Assembly (NCBI RefSeq): GCF_001752365.1
Contig: NZ_MEIY01000001.1
Coordinates: forward strand, 352,087-416,086
Direction: 5' to 3'
DNA length: 64,000 nt
Origin: Marinobacter sp. X15-166B
GTDB taxonomy: Bacteria > Pseudomonadota > Gammaproteobacteria > Pseudomonadales > Oleiphilaceae
The notes beneath the pieces were generated by a model. The model had not been told where the DNA came from. It worked only from the letters and a program-made list of their open reading frames with translations, and ran no database searches. Numbering within the stretch: position 1 is the stretch's first letter; each line of letters begins with the position of its first letter. Of this stretch, positions 17,461 to 26,061 are shown in pieces. A program made the translations under genes and the position numbers.

Positions 17461-18441
17461 ATGATCAAAAACTACGGCATTCTGTTGTTACCGGAATTCA
17501 GCAACCTGTGCTTTTCCAACCTGATCGAGCCATTGCGGGCGGCCAACGACTTGTCCGATCAACCGGTCGCCAAGTGGCATCTGTTTTCGGTCGATGGCAA
17601 AAGTGTGTCCAGCACCAGCGGGCTGACCTTTCCGGTGCACAAGAGCGTGGCCGACATTCCCGATACCGCGCCGCTGGATATTCTCTTTGTGATGGCCAGT
17701 TACAATTACGAGTCGTACATCACCCCACCGCTGGTTCAGCAGCTGCGCAGACTGAAACCCTATGCCAAACAGATTGCCGGTCTGGATGCCGGCCCGTTTG
17801 CGCTGGCCAGAGCCGGTCTGCTGAGTGGCTACCGTGCCACCATTCACTGGGCCGAGCTGGACGTGTTCCAGGAAACCTTCCCCGACATCAAGGTGTGTGC
17901 CGACCGCTACGTGATCGACCGGGACCGGATCACCACCGGGGGGGCCAGCACCTCCATGGATCTGATTCTGGAGGTGATTCGCCAGCACCATGGCGAGCAA
18001 CTGGCAATCGCGGTGGCCGAATTTCTGATATTCGATATCGAGCGCCCCGGCAGCAGCCAGCAACGGGAATTCGCTTCCGCCCGCCTCAGCGTGCGCGCCC
18101 CGCGTCTGGCGAAAGCCGTCAAGCTCATGGAAGCCAACATCGAAACGCCCCTGGCCATCTCGGATCTGGCGCAACAGGTCGGAACCTCCCAGCGACAGCT
18201 GGAGCGGGAGTTTCGCGAGGTGCTGGACGCCACTCCGGGACGCTACTACGTCTTGCTGAGGGTCGCCGCCGCCCGCCGCCTGATCCGGGAAACCAATTTC
18301 AGCATTACCCAGGTGGCGGTACGCAGCGGCTTCAATTCGTCGGCTGCGCTGATCCGCAATTACCGGGCCACGTATCACTGCACACCATCGGCCGATCGCA
18401 AGCTGCACAGATTGCGCAGATCCCCCGTCGAAGATCCATAA
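17461..18441 (+). CDS. GlxA/CdhR-type AraC-family transcriptional regulator
   Basis: 326 residues from ATG 17461 (GGGGCAGG ~12 bases upstream); ATG 17440 would add seven residues. N-terminal class-I glutamine-amidotransferase-like domain (ILLLPEFSNLCFSNLIEPLRAAND) without a catalytic Cys in a clear nucleophile elbow, then a C-terminal AraC HTH pair (LAISDLAQQVGTSQRQLER; FSITQVAVRSGFNSSAALIR). Relatives include GbdR, CdhR and ArgR, which respond to betaine, carnitine or amino acids. It converges on the BCCT/CoA-ligase operon and is the obvious candidate regulator for it. Confidence 0.88.
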   Translation: MIKNYGILLLPEFSNLCFSNLIEPLRAANDLSDQPVAKWHLFSVDGKSVSSTSGLTFPVHKSVADIPDTAPLDILFVMASYNYESYITPPLVQQLRRLKPYAKQIAGLDAGPFALARAGLLSGYRATIHWAELDVFQETFPDIKVCADRYVIDRDRITTGGASTSMDLILEVIRQHHGEQLAIAVAEFLIFDIERPGSSQQREFASARLSVRAPRLAKAVKLMEANIETPLAISDLAQQVGTSQRQLEREFREVLDATPGRYYVLLRVAAARRLIRETNFSITQVAVRSGFNSSAALIRNYRATYHCTPSADRKLHRLRRSPVEDP

Positions 18442-18462
18442 AAAAAGGCCCCCGAAGGGGCC
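18440..18462 (-). terminator. Intrinsic terminator of the BCCT/CoA-ligase operon
   Basis: On the minus strand GGCCCC-TTCG-GGGGCC (18462-18447) is followed by seven T (18446-18440). It is 40 bases past the end of the leftward operon and overlaps the stop codon of the convergent regulator gene. Confidence 0.85.
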
Positions 18463-18501
18463 AGGATCATGGCACAACAACCCAACAACGCTTACCCGGG
18501 G

Positions 18502-19479
18502 TCAGGCAACCGTCAACCCGGCCAGGCGGCCACGCACAATCTCAGTGGCTTCGGTGACAATCCGTTGCACCAGTGCGTCCACAGTGGGAATGTCGTGGAT
18601 CAGCCCCTGGGACATGCCCGCCCACCAGATCCCATGCTCCAGATCGCCGGTTTCCAGCACCGTCGCCCCGCGCTTGCCGGACACCAGCTCCGCCACATCG
18701 GCGAACTCGCTGCCTTCCCGTTGTTCGATACTGGCCACTTCTTTGGCCACCGAGTTGCGGTGTACCCGCGCAGTATTACGGAACTTGCGGAAGATCAGCT
18801 GGGTATCCAGCTCGCTGCTGGCTACCAGCTGGTTCTTCAGGTTCTGATGCACCGGGGCTTCCACCGTGCACAGGAAACGGGTACCCATGCTCATGCCCTC
18901 GGCGCCCATACTCAGGGCCGCGACCAGACCACGGGCGTCGCTGAAACCGCCACAGGCGACCACCGGGATGTCCAGTGCATCCACCGCCCTGGGCACCAGC
19001 ACCAGCGACGGGATGTCATCTTCCCCGGGATGACCCGCGGCTTCAAACCCGTCGATGATCACCGCATCGCACCCCACCGCTTGCGCCTTCAGGGCGTGGC
19101 GCACCGAGGTGCACTTGTGCACCACTTTGATGCCGGCGGCCTTGAACGCCGCCATAAACGGCTCGGGGCTGCGCCCGGCGGTTTCGACGAATTTGACCCC
19201 CGAATCGATGATCACCTGGGCGTATTCCGCATAGGGAGGCGGGGTCAGCGTGGGCAAGATCGTCAGGTTGACGCCGAAGGGCTTGTCCGTCATGCCCTGG
19301 GTCCGGGCAATCTCCCGCGCCAGCGCGTCGGGGGTCGGCTGGGTCAGCGCGGTCAGAAACCCCATGGCCCCCGCATTGGCCACGGCCGAGACCAACTCTG
19401 CGGTGGACACCCGCTGCATGCCGCCTTGCAACACCGGGTGCTCCACTCCGAACAATTCGGTAATCCGCGTGTTAAACAT
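18502..19479 (-). CDS. Nitronate monooxygenase-like FMN enzyme
   Basis: 325 residues, TIM-barrel of the NMO/2-nitropropane dioxygenase family: RITELFGVEHPVLQGGMQRV at the N-terminus, VHKCTSVRHALKAQAVGCDAVIIDGFEAAGH (FMN phosphate region) and ALSMGAEGMSMGTRFLCT. The 5' end overlaps the BCCT stop by eight bases, with an AAGGA ribosome site inside that gene, so it is the last cistron of the operon. In this context it may oxidise a side product or an unsaturated/nitro intermediate. Substrate unknown. Confidence 0.88.
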   Translation of the reverse strand: MFNTRITELFGVEHPVLQGGMQRVSTAELVSAVANAGAMGFLTALTQPTPDALAREIARTQGMTDKPFGVNLTILPTLTPPPYAEYAQVIIDSGVKFVETAGRSPEPFMAAFKAAGIKVVHKCTSVRHALKAQAVGCDAVIIDGFEAAGHPGEDDIPSLVLVPRAVDALDIPVVACGGFSDARGLVAALSMGAEGMSMGTRFLCTVEAPVHQNLKNQLVASSELDTQLIFRKFRNTARVHRNSVAKEVASIEQREGSEFADVAELVSGKRGATVLETGDLEHGIWWAGMSQGLIHDIPTVDALVQRIVTEATEIVRGRLAGLTVA

Positions 19480-21106
19480 ATCCTTGCACTCCTGTTATAG
19501 ATTCGTTCGTACTGGGTGTTGCTGATGCGGTTGCTTCTGCCGTGCCGACGTCAGCCGACGACCGTTGCCGCTCCGGAAAATCTGCTCGCAACCACCGCAG
19601 CAACGAGAAAAACGATAGACACATCACCACCAATAAGGGGACGCCAACCACCAGACTGGCGGTTTTCAGCGGTTCCAGTCCACCGGCGTTCATCAGCACC
19701 AGCCCCGCAGCGCCCAGCGCCACAGCCCAAAAAAACCGGTTGGCAACGTGGGGTTCAACACCCTCCCCAAGATTGCGCGACGTCACCGATGCCAATACGT
19801 ACGCGGACGAATCCACGGTTGTACCGGAGTAGACAAAGCCCACCACGATAAACAGCACCAGAATTACGCTGTAGAGGGGTAACTGCTCCAGAGTGCCCAG
19901 AATGGCAGCCGACGGGCTCTCGTTGGCCATGGTCTCCAGCACCGGGAAAGTGCCACTCAGCTCAGCATGCATGGAGGTGCTGCCAAACAGGATGAAGAAC
20001 AGAATGCAACCCGCGCTGCCCGCGCCCAGCACCGTCAACCCCATGTCGCGAAAGGTGCGGCCACGGGAAATGCGGGCAATGAAAATACCCATATAGGGTC
20101 CCATAGCCACCCACCAGGCCCAGTAAAAAATCGTCCACCACTGTGGGAACATGCTGTTGGCCACCGGGTCGGTGTAGAAGGCCATGTGGGCAAACTCGGT
20201 GATCATCAGACCCATGCTGTTGGTAAAGCTGTTCAGCATGAAAAAGGTAGGTCCACCGATGAAAATGATGACGCAGAGCACACTCAGTGCGTAGAGATTG
20301 AACTGGCTCAGGCGCTGAATGCCGCGCTTCAAGCCCAGCACGACCGAGGTGACAAAAATGACACTCCAGATCAACACCACCACAATATCAACGTTGAAGG
20401 TGTGCTCTATGCCCAACAGCCGGCTGATGGCTTCGGCCAGCATCGGTGTCCCGGAAGCCAGAGCGGTACCCACCCCGCCCACCAGGCCGAACACCATCAA
20501 CACATCAATCACCTTGCCGATATGGCCATTGGCGTGCTTTTCACCGATCAACCCCGCGCAGGCAATGCTCAACCGCAACTGCTTTTGCTTGCGATTATAA
20601 AAGGCATAGCCGATGGGAAATGCCGTCAGGCAATAAAATGCCCAGGCTAATGGCCCCCAGTGGAACATCCCATACATCGCTGCGTAGTCGGCCGCCCGGT
20701 CACTTTTCGGTTCCAGGCCAAACGGTGGCGCAGTGAAATAGTAGGTCCACTCGATGGACGACCAGAATATCAGCGACGTACCAATGCCGGAGCAAAAGAA
20801 CATCGTAACCCAGCTAAGTCTGGAGAATTCCGGCCGGGCGTCCGGCCCTCCGAGCCGGACCTGACTGTAACGACCCAGAGACAGCCACAGTACTGCGCCG
20901 AAAAAAAATGCACCTGCCCATATGTAGGCAAAACCGAGCTGGTTGGTAACAAACTCAAACGCAACCTTGATAGCCGCGAGAGTCTGACTTTCGAACACTA
21001 TCATGACGATAATGACGGCGGTCACGATGATGCAAGCCGGCCAGAAGATGTGCTTGTCTACCTGGGCTTCCGGCTTGTTCACGCCCGTTGTTATTGTTTG
21101 TCTCAT
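19472..21106 (-). CDS. BCCT-family betaine/carnitine transporter
   Basis: 544 residues, 12 membrane helices, AGGAA ribosome site. The substrate-binding tryptophan box is at 324-332 (WTIFYWAWW), followed by GPYMGIFIARISRGRT. Asn 270 in LSQFNLYALS occupies the region that carries an Arg in CaiT. Met 339, seven residues after the second box Trp, matches the position I recall for CaiT Met331. It should import a quaternary-ammonium or sulfonium compound. Its place inside a catabolic operon argues for a nutrient rather than an osmolyte role. Confidence 0.93.
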   Translation of the reverse strand: MRQTITTGVNKPEAQVDKHIFWPACIIVTAVIIVMIVFESQTLAAIKVAFEFVTNQLGFAYIWAGAFFFGAVLWLSLGRYSQVRLGGPDARPEFSRLSWVTMFFCSGIGTSLIFWSSIEWTYYFTAPPFGLEPKSDRAADYAAMYGMFHWGPLAWAFYCLTAFPIGYAFYNRKQKQLRLSIACAGLIGEKHANGHIGKVIDVLMVFGLVGGVGTALASGTPMLAEAISRLLGIEHTFNVDIVVVLIWSVIFVTSVVLGLKRGIQRLSQFNLYALSVLCVIIFIGGPTFFMLNSFTNSMGLMITEFAHMAFYTDPVANSMFPQWWTIFYWAWWVAMGPYMGIFIARISRGRTFRDMGLTVLGAGSAGCILFFILFGSTSMHAELSGTFPVLETMANESPSAAILGTLEQLPLYSVILVLFIVVGFVYSGTTVDSSAYVLASVTSRNLGEGVEPHVANRFFWAVALGAAGLVLMNAGGLEPLKTASLVVGVPLLVVMCLSFFSLLRWLRADFPERQRSSADVGTAEATASATPSTNESITGVQGYV

Positions 21107-21175
21107 GTCCCGATTCCTGCATACGATCTAGTTGTTATTGGACGATCCAGAACCTTAGTGGGGTAACGCCTGCGG

Positions 21176-22333
21176 CTACCCCTGAGCCCGCAACAATTCC
21201 TTGGAGATAATGTGGCGCTGGATTTCCGAGGTGCCTTCCCAGATCCGCTCGATGCGCGCATTCCGCCACAGGCGCTCAACCACCGTTTCGTTCATCAACC
21301 CCATCCCGCCAAAGATCTGCACCGCCTCGTCGGTCACCCGTCCCAGCACTTCGCTGGCAAACAGTTTGGCCATACCCGCGTCGCCGTCGGTCATGGTGCC
21401 CTGGTCCATTTTCCAGGCGGCGTGCAGGGTCATCAGTTCGGCCGCGTGAATTTCGGTGACCATGTCCGCCAGTTTGAAGGACACCCCCTGATTGGCGCCG
21501 ATGGGTTTGCCAAACTGCTTTCGTTCGGCGGCCCACTGGGTGGCCAGTGCCTGCGCACGCTGTGCCTGCCCTACGCAGTGAGCCGCCACCATCACCCGGC
21601 CCGCGGTTAACCAGGCGTTGGCCACATCCCAGCCCTTGCCCACTTCCCCCAACACCTTGGACGCGTGCACCCGGCAGTCGTCAAAGAACATTTCATACTG
21701 GTGGTAACCGCGGTTACTGACGCAGATGGGCCCCCGGCGCACGGTAAAGCCCGGGGTACCCTTGTCCACCAGAAACGCGGTCACCTGATTGCGGGGACGT
21801 CCGGAGGACTCGTCGACGCCGGTCACCGCAAACACTATCGCAAAATCGGCCTCACCGGCGTGACTGATAAAGTGCTTTCCGCCGTTGATCACAAAGCTGT
21901 CGCCGTCCTGGCGCGCCCGGGTGGTGATGCCCGAGGCATCGGACCCGGCGCCGGGCTCGGTCAGGGCAAAGCAGTCGGTCTTTTCGCCCCGCACACACGG
22001 CAGCAGATAGTCATTGATCTGATCGTCCCGGCAGGCCATCAGGATATTACTGGGGCGCGCCACAAACACCTGCAACGCCCAGGACACTTTGGCCAGTTCC
22101 CGCTCAATCAGCGCCTGGGAGACGTGGTCAATCCCCAACCCGCCCACCGACTCAGGCATATTGAAGGCGTACAGACCGGCGTCCAGCGCCTTCTGTCTGA
22201 TGGTGTCAGCCAGCTCCGGGCTGACCTCGCCGCTGGCCTCGACGGCGTCTTCATGGGGCAGCAGCTCCTTTTCGACAAAGGCAGCAGCGGTACGCACCAG
22301 CATGTTTTGTTCTTCGCTCAACTGAAAATCCAT
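21176..22333 (-). CDS. Acyl-CoA dehydrogenase (CaiA-like role)
   Basis: 385 residues of ordinary acyl-CoA dehydrogenase length. Motifs: CFALTEPGAGSDASGI (FAD), FVINGGKHFISHAGEADFAIV, ERKQFGKPIGANQGVSFKLADM, and the C-terminal QIFGGMGLMNETVVERLWRNARIERIWEGTSEIQ with the catalytic Glu in WEGTSE. GGGAGA precedes ATG 22333. In the operon it stands between the CaiD-like hydratases and the BCCT carrier, as CaiA accompanies CaiT in Enterobacteria. Likely substrate: gamma-butyrobetainyl-CoA or a related betaine acyl-CoA (inference). Confidence 0.9.
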   Translation of the reverse strand: MDFQLSEEQNMLVRTAAAFVEKELLPHEDAVEASGEVSPELADTIRQKALDAGLYAFNMPESVGGLGIDHVSQALIERELAKVSWALQVFVARPSNILMACRDDQINDYLLPCVRGEKTDCFALTEPGAGSDASGITTRARQDGDSFVINGGKHFISHAGEADFAIVFAVTGVDESSGRPRNQVTAFLVDKGTPGFTVRRGPICVSNRGYHQYEMFFDDCRVHASKVLGEVGKGWDVANAWLTAGRVMVAAHCVGQAQRAQALATQWAAERKQFGKPIGANQGVSFKLADMVTEIHAAELMTLHAAWKMDQGTMTDGDAGMAKLFASEVLGRVTDEAVQIFGGMGLMNETVVERLWRNARIERIWEGTSEIQRHIISKELLRAQG

Positions 22334-22357
22334 GGTGTTCTCCCAATCAGAATGTTG

Positions 22358-23140
22358 TTATTGTCCGGTCCACTCAGGCAGACGGCCTTCGAGAAAAGCT
22401 TTGGCACCTTCTTGAGCGTCGCTGCTTTCAAGCATGGCCATGAAGGCAGGCCATTCTTTTGAGCGCAGCGCTGCGTAGCTTTCTGCGAAGGTCAGCCCTT
22501 CGGTAAGCTCCGCCGCCTCTTTGATGGCGGCCAGCGACAGCGGGGCTGCCTTGATCAGTTCTTGCGCCAGATCCCTGGCGGCGGCCATGGCCTGGCCCTC
22601 GCCGACCACGGCGTTCACCAGCCCGAAATCCATCAGCTCCTGTCCCGTCAAGCGGCGCCCGGTCATCAGAATCTCAAACGCTATTTGCCGCGGTAACAGT
22701 TTGGGCAGCAGGAAAGTGGCCACATCCGGAGCCACCCCCAGTTGCGCCTCGGGCAGCCAGAACTGGGCGTTTTCAGCGGCAATGACAAAATCGGCGCGCA
22801 GCAGCATTTCGAAGCCTGCGCCTATGGCATAACCATTAACCGCGCAGATCACCGGTTTGTACAGATCCGGTAATTCGATAAAGCCCCCGAAACCACCTTC
22901 ACCGAAATCACCGGTGAACTCCTCCCCGTCGGCCACCGCATTGAGGTCCCAGCCGCCGCAAAAAAACTTCTCCCCGGCGCCGGTCAGGATGGCCACCCGC
23001 AACGATGAGTCGTCACGGAACTCCGCAAACAGCTTGCCCATTTCACGGCTCAGGGCGGCACTGACGGCATTGCCTTTGGGTTTATCCAGGGTGATTTCGA
23101 AGATATCACCGTTACGAACTGCGTGCAGATACTCGGACAT
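22358..23140 (-). CDS. CaiD-like enoyl-CoA hydratase/isomerase, copy 1
   Basis: 260 residues, crotonase fold, AAGGAA ribosome site. N-terminal FEITLDKPKGNAVSAALSRE, oxyanion-hole loop LTGAGEKFFCGGWDLNAVADG, and the two candidate catalytic acids Glu 111 (GAGFEMLLRADF) and Glu 131 (WLPEAQLG), at the positions remembered for CaiD Glu111/Glu131. The GGWDLNA and DFGEGGFGGF segments are also CaiD-like. Expected to hydrate or dehydrate a betaine acyl-CoA such as crotonobetainyl-CoA/carnitinyl-CoA. Colinear with the next gene without gaps. Confidence 0.88.
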   Translation of the reverse strand: MSEYLHAVRNGDIFEITLDKPKGNAVSAALSREMGKLFAEFRDDSSLRVAILTGAGEKFFCGGWDLNAVADGEEFTGDFGEGGFGGFIELPDLYKPVICAVNGYAIGAGFEMLLRADFVIAAENAQFWLPEAQLGVAPDVATFLLPKLLPRQIAFEILMTGRRLTGQELMDFGLVNAVVGEGQAMAAARDLAQELIKAAPLSLAAIKEAAELTEGLTFAESYAALRSKEWPAFMAMLESSDAQEGAKAFLEGRLPEWTGQ

Positions 23141-23179
23141 TGAAATATTCCTTTTTGTTGTGTCTTGAAAAAACGTGAA

Positions 23180-23962
23180 TTATGTACCGACCCACTGGGG
23201 GGCACGTCCTTCACCAAATGCTTTCGCCCCTTCCATCGAATCGTCGCTCTCCAGCATGGTTTTGAACGCCGGCCAGGTGTCGGTGCGCAGACGCTCATAG
23301 CATTCCGCGAAGGTGCTGGTTTCGGTGGCGTTGACCGCTTCCTTGATCGCGGCCAGTGACAGGGGGGCGGCCTTGAGCAGCGTGTCGGCCAGTGCCCGGG
23401 CCGTGGCCATCAATTCGGTTTGCGGCACAACCTGATTCACCAGTCCCCAATCCGCCATGCGCTGCGCCGAGAACCGGCGACCGGTCATGAGCACCTCCAT
23501 TGCCCGCTGACGCGTCAGCAGCCTGGGCAACATGAAGGTGCCAATGTCCGGGGCAATGCCGATGCGCACTTCCGGCAGCAAAAACTCGGCGTGTTCAGAG
23601 GCGACGACGAAGTCGGCGCGCATCAACATTTCGAATCCGGCGCCGACGGCCATGCCATTCACTGCGCAAATCACGGGCTTGTTGAGGTCTTGCAACTCGG
23701 GGAAGCCGGCGAAACCACCTTCGCCAAATTCTCCAATGTATTCTTCGCCGTCGGCCACCGCGTTCAGATCCCAGCCGGCAGAATAAAACCGATCGCCGGC
23801 GCCGGTCATAATGGCGACCCGCAATTCCGGGTCGTCACGGAATTGGACAAACACCCGCCCCAGTTCCCGGCTCAGGGGAATATCAATGGTGTTGGCCTTA
23901 GGGCGGTCGAGGGTTATTTCCAGTACCGCCCCACGGCGTTCTATCAACAGAAACTCGCTCAT
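23180..23962 (-). CDS. CaiD-like enoyl-CoA hydratase/isomerase, copy 2
   Basis: 260 residues, a paralogue of the preceding crotonase: same length, same reading without gaps, but clearly diverged. It is closer to CaiD at the N-terminus (VLEITLDRPKANTID; RFYSAGWDLNAVADGEE; GEGGFAGFPELQDLNKPVI). Glu 111 and Glu 131 are kept (GAGFEMLMRAD; LLPEVRIG). Its start overlaps the CoA-ligase stop by one base (TAATG), with AGGAG inside the ligase gene, so translation is coupled. The duplicate may have split hydratase and isomerase or racemase functions. Confidence 0.88.
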   Translation of the reverse strand: MSEFLLIERRGAVLEITLDRPKANTIDIPLSRELGRVFVQFRDDPELRVAIMTGAGDRFYSAGWDLNAVADGEEYIGEFGEGGFAGFPELQDLNKPVICAVNGMAVGAGFEMLMRADFVVASEHAEFLLPEVRIGIAPDIGTFMLPRLLTRQRAMEVLMTGRRFSAQRMADWGLVNQVVPQTELMATARALADTLLKAAPLSLAAIKEAVNATETSTFAECYERLRTDTWPAFKTMLESDDSMEGAKAFGEGRAPQWVGT

Positions 23963-26061
23963 TACGCCGGCTCCTGCTCAGTCGCCAGACTGTCGGACCG
24001 AGTGGTCCCGTGGTGCCCGGGGGCGAACCGGATCAGCGCGTCTGCAGCCACCACCCCCTGCCCTTCCGGCAACACCAGCAAGGGGTTCACGTCAAGTTCA
24101 ATCAACGAGTCCTGATGGCGTTCGGCGTAGTCTGCGATGGCCATCACCGCATCGATTACCGCCTCCAGATCCGCCTCCGGGCGCCCCCGGAAACCGAACA
24201 GCAGACTGGCGGTCTGCAATGAGCGCAGCGCCTGTTCCACCTCGGTGCGGTTGGTTGGTAACAGTAACGGCCGGCTGTCCTTGAGCAGCTCCACCAGGAT
24301 GCCGCCCGCGCCCACCACCAGATGCAGGCCAAACTGCTCGTCCCGACTGACCCCGACAATCAATTCGGCGACACTGCCGGCCACCATAGTCTCGATCAGC
24401 ACGTCGCGGCCCAGGGTCAGCATATGCGCCACCGCCGCTTCGACGTCGGCGGGTCGCGTCAGATTCAGGCGGACGCCACCCACATCGGTTTTATGGGCCA
24501 CCCCCAGGGCTTTCACCACCACCGGGTAGCCCAACTCTTCGGCTGCAGCCACCCCGGCGGCGGCAGACGCCACCACCCGCGAGCGGGGCACACTCAAACC
24601 GAAGGCCGCCAGGGCTTTTTTGGCACTGGCTTCGTCAATGATGTGCTCACCGACCATGTCGACCCGGGGACCGGACAGAATCGGCTGGCTGGGCCCCGGT
24701 CGTGCCCACAGCTGGCCGATGCGGGCCGCCGCCTCGACCGCGGGAACCGCTGCCTGCACGCCACTCAGTGGCGCTATACCGCGCTCCAGCAGCCTTAGCG
24801 CCAATGCTTCCGGCAGATTGTCCGACAGGGTGGACATCACCGCGGTCGGGTAATTGAGAGTTTCGGAGGCGTCCACCAGGGCCTGCTCGGCGCTGTCCCA
24901 ATCGGCACTGTCACAGCGATCTTCCCGGGGCAAATCCAGCATGCTGATGGTCAGATCGAAACCCTCGTTCATGTAGGTTTCGTAGGTGCGCCTCAAGCCC
25001 TCCCGGCTGCCCCAATCGAACAACTGGTAATCCAGCGGGTTGGCGACCACCATGCGTTCATGCACCACCCGTTTCAGTGCCATCACCCCGCTGTCCGACA
25101 GGGGGGGCAGCATCAGTGACGTTTCGCTGATGGCGTCGGCCAGCACGGACATGTCGCCGCCGGAGGTGCTCATGGCGCCGACTCGAACGCCGCCGAGGGG
25201 GCCGTGTACATGCAGCAGCTTCAGGGCTTCAATCAGGGTTTCCAGGGAGTTCACCCGGGCCACCCCGGAGCGCTCGAACAAAGCGTCGATGAGGCTGTCG
25301 GAGCCACTCAAGGCTGCGGTGTGGGACATCACCACCTGACTGGCAATTTCGGAATGACCGGACTTGAGCGCCACAATCGGCTTGCCATACTGGCGGGCGA
25401 TCTCGGCGGCCTGCTGAAACGCCCGCGGATCGGTAATGCCCTCGACGTAGAGTCCGATCGCCGACACTTCATCCTGTTGCGCAAAGGTGGCGATGGCATC
25501 GTGAAGATCAAACTTGAGGCGGTTCCCCAGAGACACCACATAGGATACGGGCAGACCGCGGCGCTGCATGGTGAGGTTGAAGGCGATGTTGCTGGACATG
25601 GTCACCAACGCCACCCCCCGCTCTACCCGCCGGCCGCCTTGCTGGTCGGGCCACATCATCGCGCCCTGGATGTAGTTCAGAAAACCGTAACAATTGGGCC
25701 CCAACACCGACATATCGCCGGCGGCCCGCAACAAGGCCTGTTCGAGGGCCTTCCCTTCCTCACCCGCTTCCGAAAACCCGGTGGCGTAACACACCGCCCC
25801 ACCTGCGTCCCGGGCCGCCAGCTCCGCAACAATCTGAATGCTCAGATCACGGTTCACAGCAATGTAAGCGGCATCCGGGCTGCCCGGCAGCTCAGCCACC
25901 GACCGATAGGCTTGGCGACCGGCAATCCGGGCGTGCCTGGGATGAACCGGCCAGATTTCACCGGTAAAGCCGACGGCTTCACATTGCTCAATTACCTTTC
26001 TGGCTTCGCGCCCGCCAAAGACAGCAATCGACTTGGGGTGCAGGAATCGTGCAGATAACAT
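23962..26061 (-). CDS. ADP-forming acyl-CoA synthetase (ACD superfamily)
   Basis: 699 residues from ATG 26061 (CGGAG 11 bases upstream; a GTG four codons earlier lies on that site). Domains: CoA-binding (~1-130, SARFLHPKSIAVFGG), succinyl-CoA-ligase-like (~150-460) with the phospho-histidine motif MSHTAALSGSDS (His 247), and a C-terminal ATP-grasp part (~480-690, KKALAAFGLSVPRSRV, PVVVKALGVAHKTDVGGVRL). It makes acyl-CoA with ATP, releasing ADP and Pi. First gene of the operon. It replaces the AMP-forming CaiC of classical carnitine operons. The DMSP enzyme DddX is in the same superfamily, so that alternative stays open. Confidence 0.9.
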   Translation of the reverse strand: MLSARFLHPKSIAVFGGREARKVIEQCEAVGFTGEIWPVHPRHARIAGRQAYRSVAELPGSPDAAYIAVNRDLSIQIVAELAARDAGGAVCYATGFSEAGEEGKALEQALLRAAGDMSVLGPNCYGFLNYIQGAMMWPDQQGGRRVERGVALVTMSSNIAFNLTMQRRGLPVSYVVSLGNRLKFDLHDAIATFAQQDEVSAIGLYVEGITDPRAFQQAAEIARQYGKPIVALKSGHSEIASQVVMSHTAALSGSDSLIDALFERSGVARVNSLETLIEALKLLHVHGPLGGVRVGAMSTSGGDMSVLADAISETSLMLPPLSDSGVMALKRVVHERMVVANPLDYQLFDWGSREGLRRTYETYMNEGFDLTISMLDLPREDRCDSADWDSAEQALVDASETLNYPTAVMSTLSDNLPEALALRLLERGIAPLSGVQAAVPAVEAAARIGQLWARPGPSQPILSGPRVDMVGEHIIDEASAKKALAAFGLSVPRSRVVASAAAGVAAAEELGYPVVVKALGVAHKTDVGGVRLNLTRPADVEAAVAHMLTLGRDVLIETMVAGSVAELIVGVSRDEQFGLHLVVGAGGILVELLKDSRPLLLPTNRTEVEQALRSLQTASLLFGFRGRPEADLEAVIDAVMAIADYAERHQDSLIELDVNPLLVLPEGQGVVAADALIRFAPGHHGTTRSDSLATEQEPA

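Noticed and set aside
18502..26061. Ordinary fatty-acid beta-oxidation operon
   Set aside because: No thiolase or 3-hydroxyacyl-CoA dehydrogenase is present and a BCCT carrier is embedded, so a betaine-type substrate is more likely.
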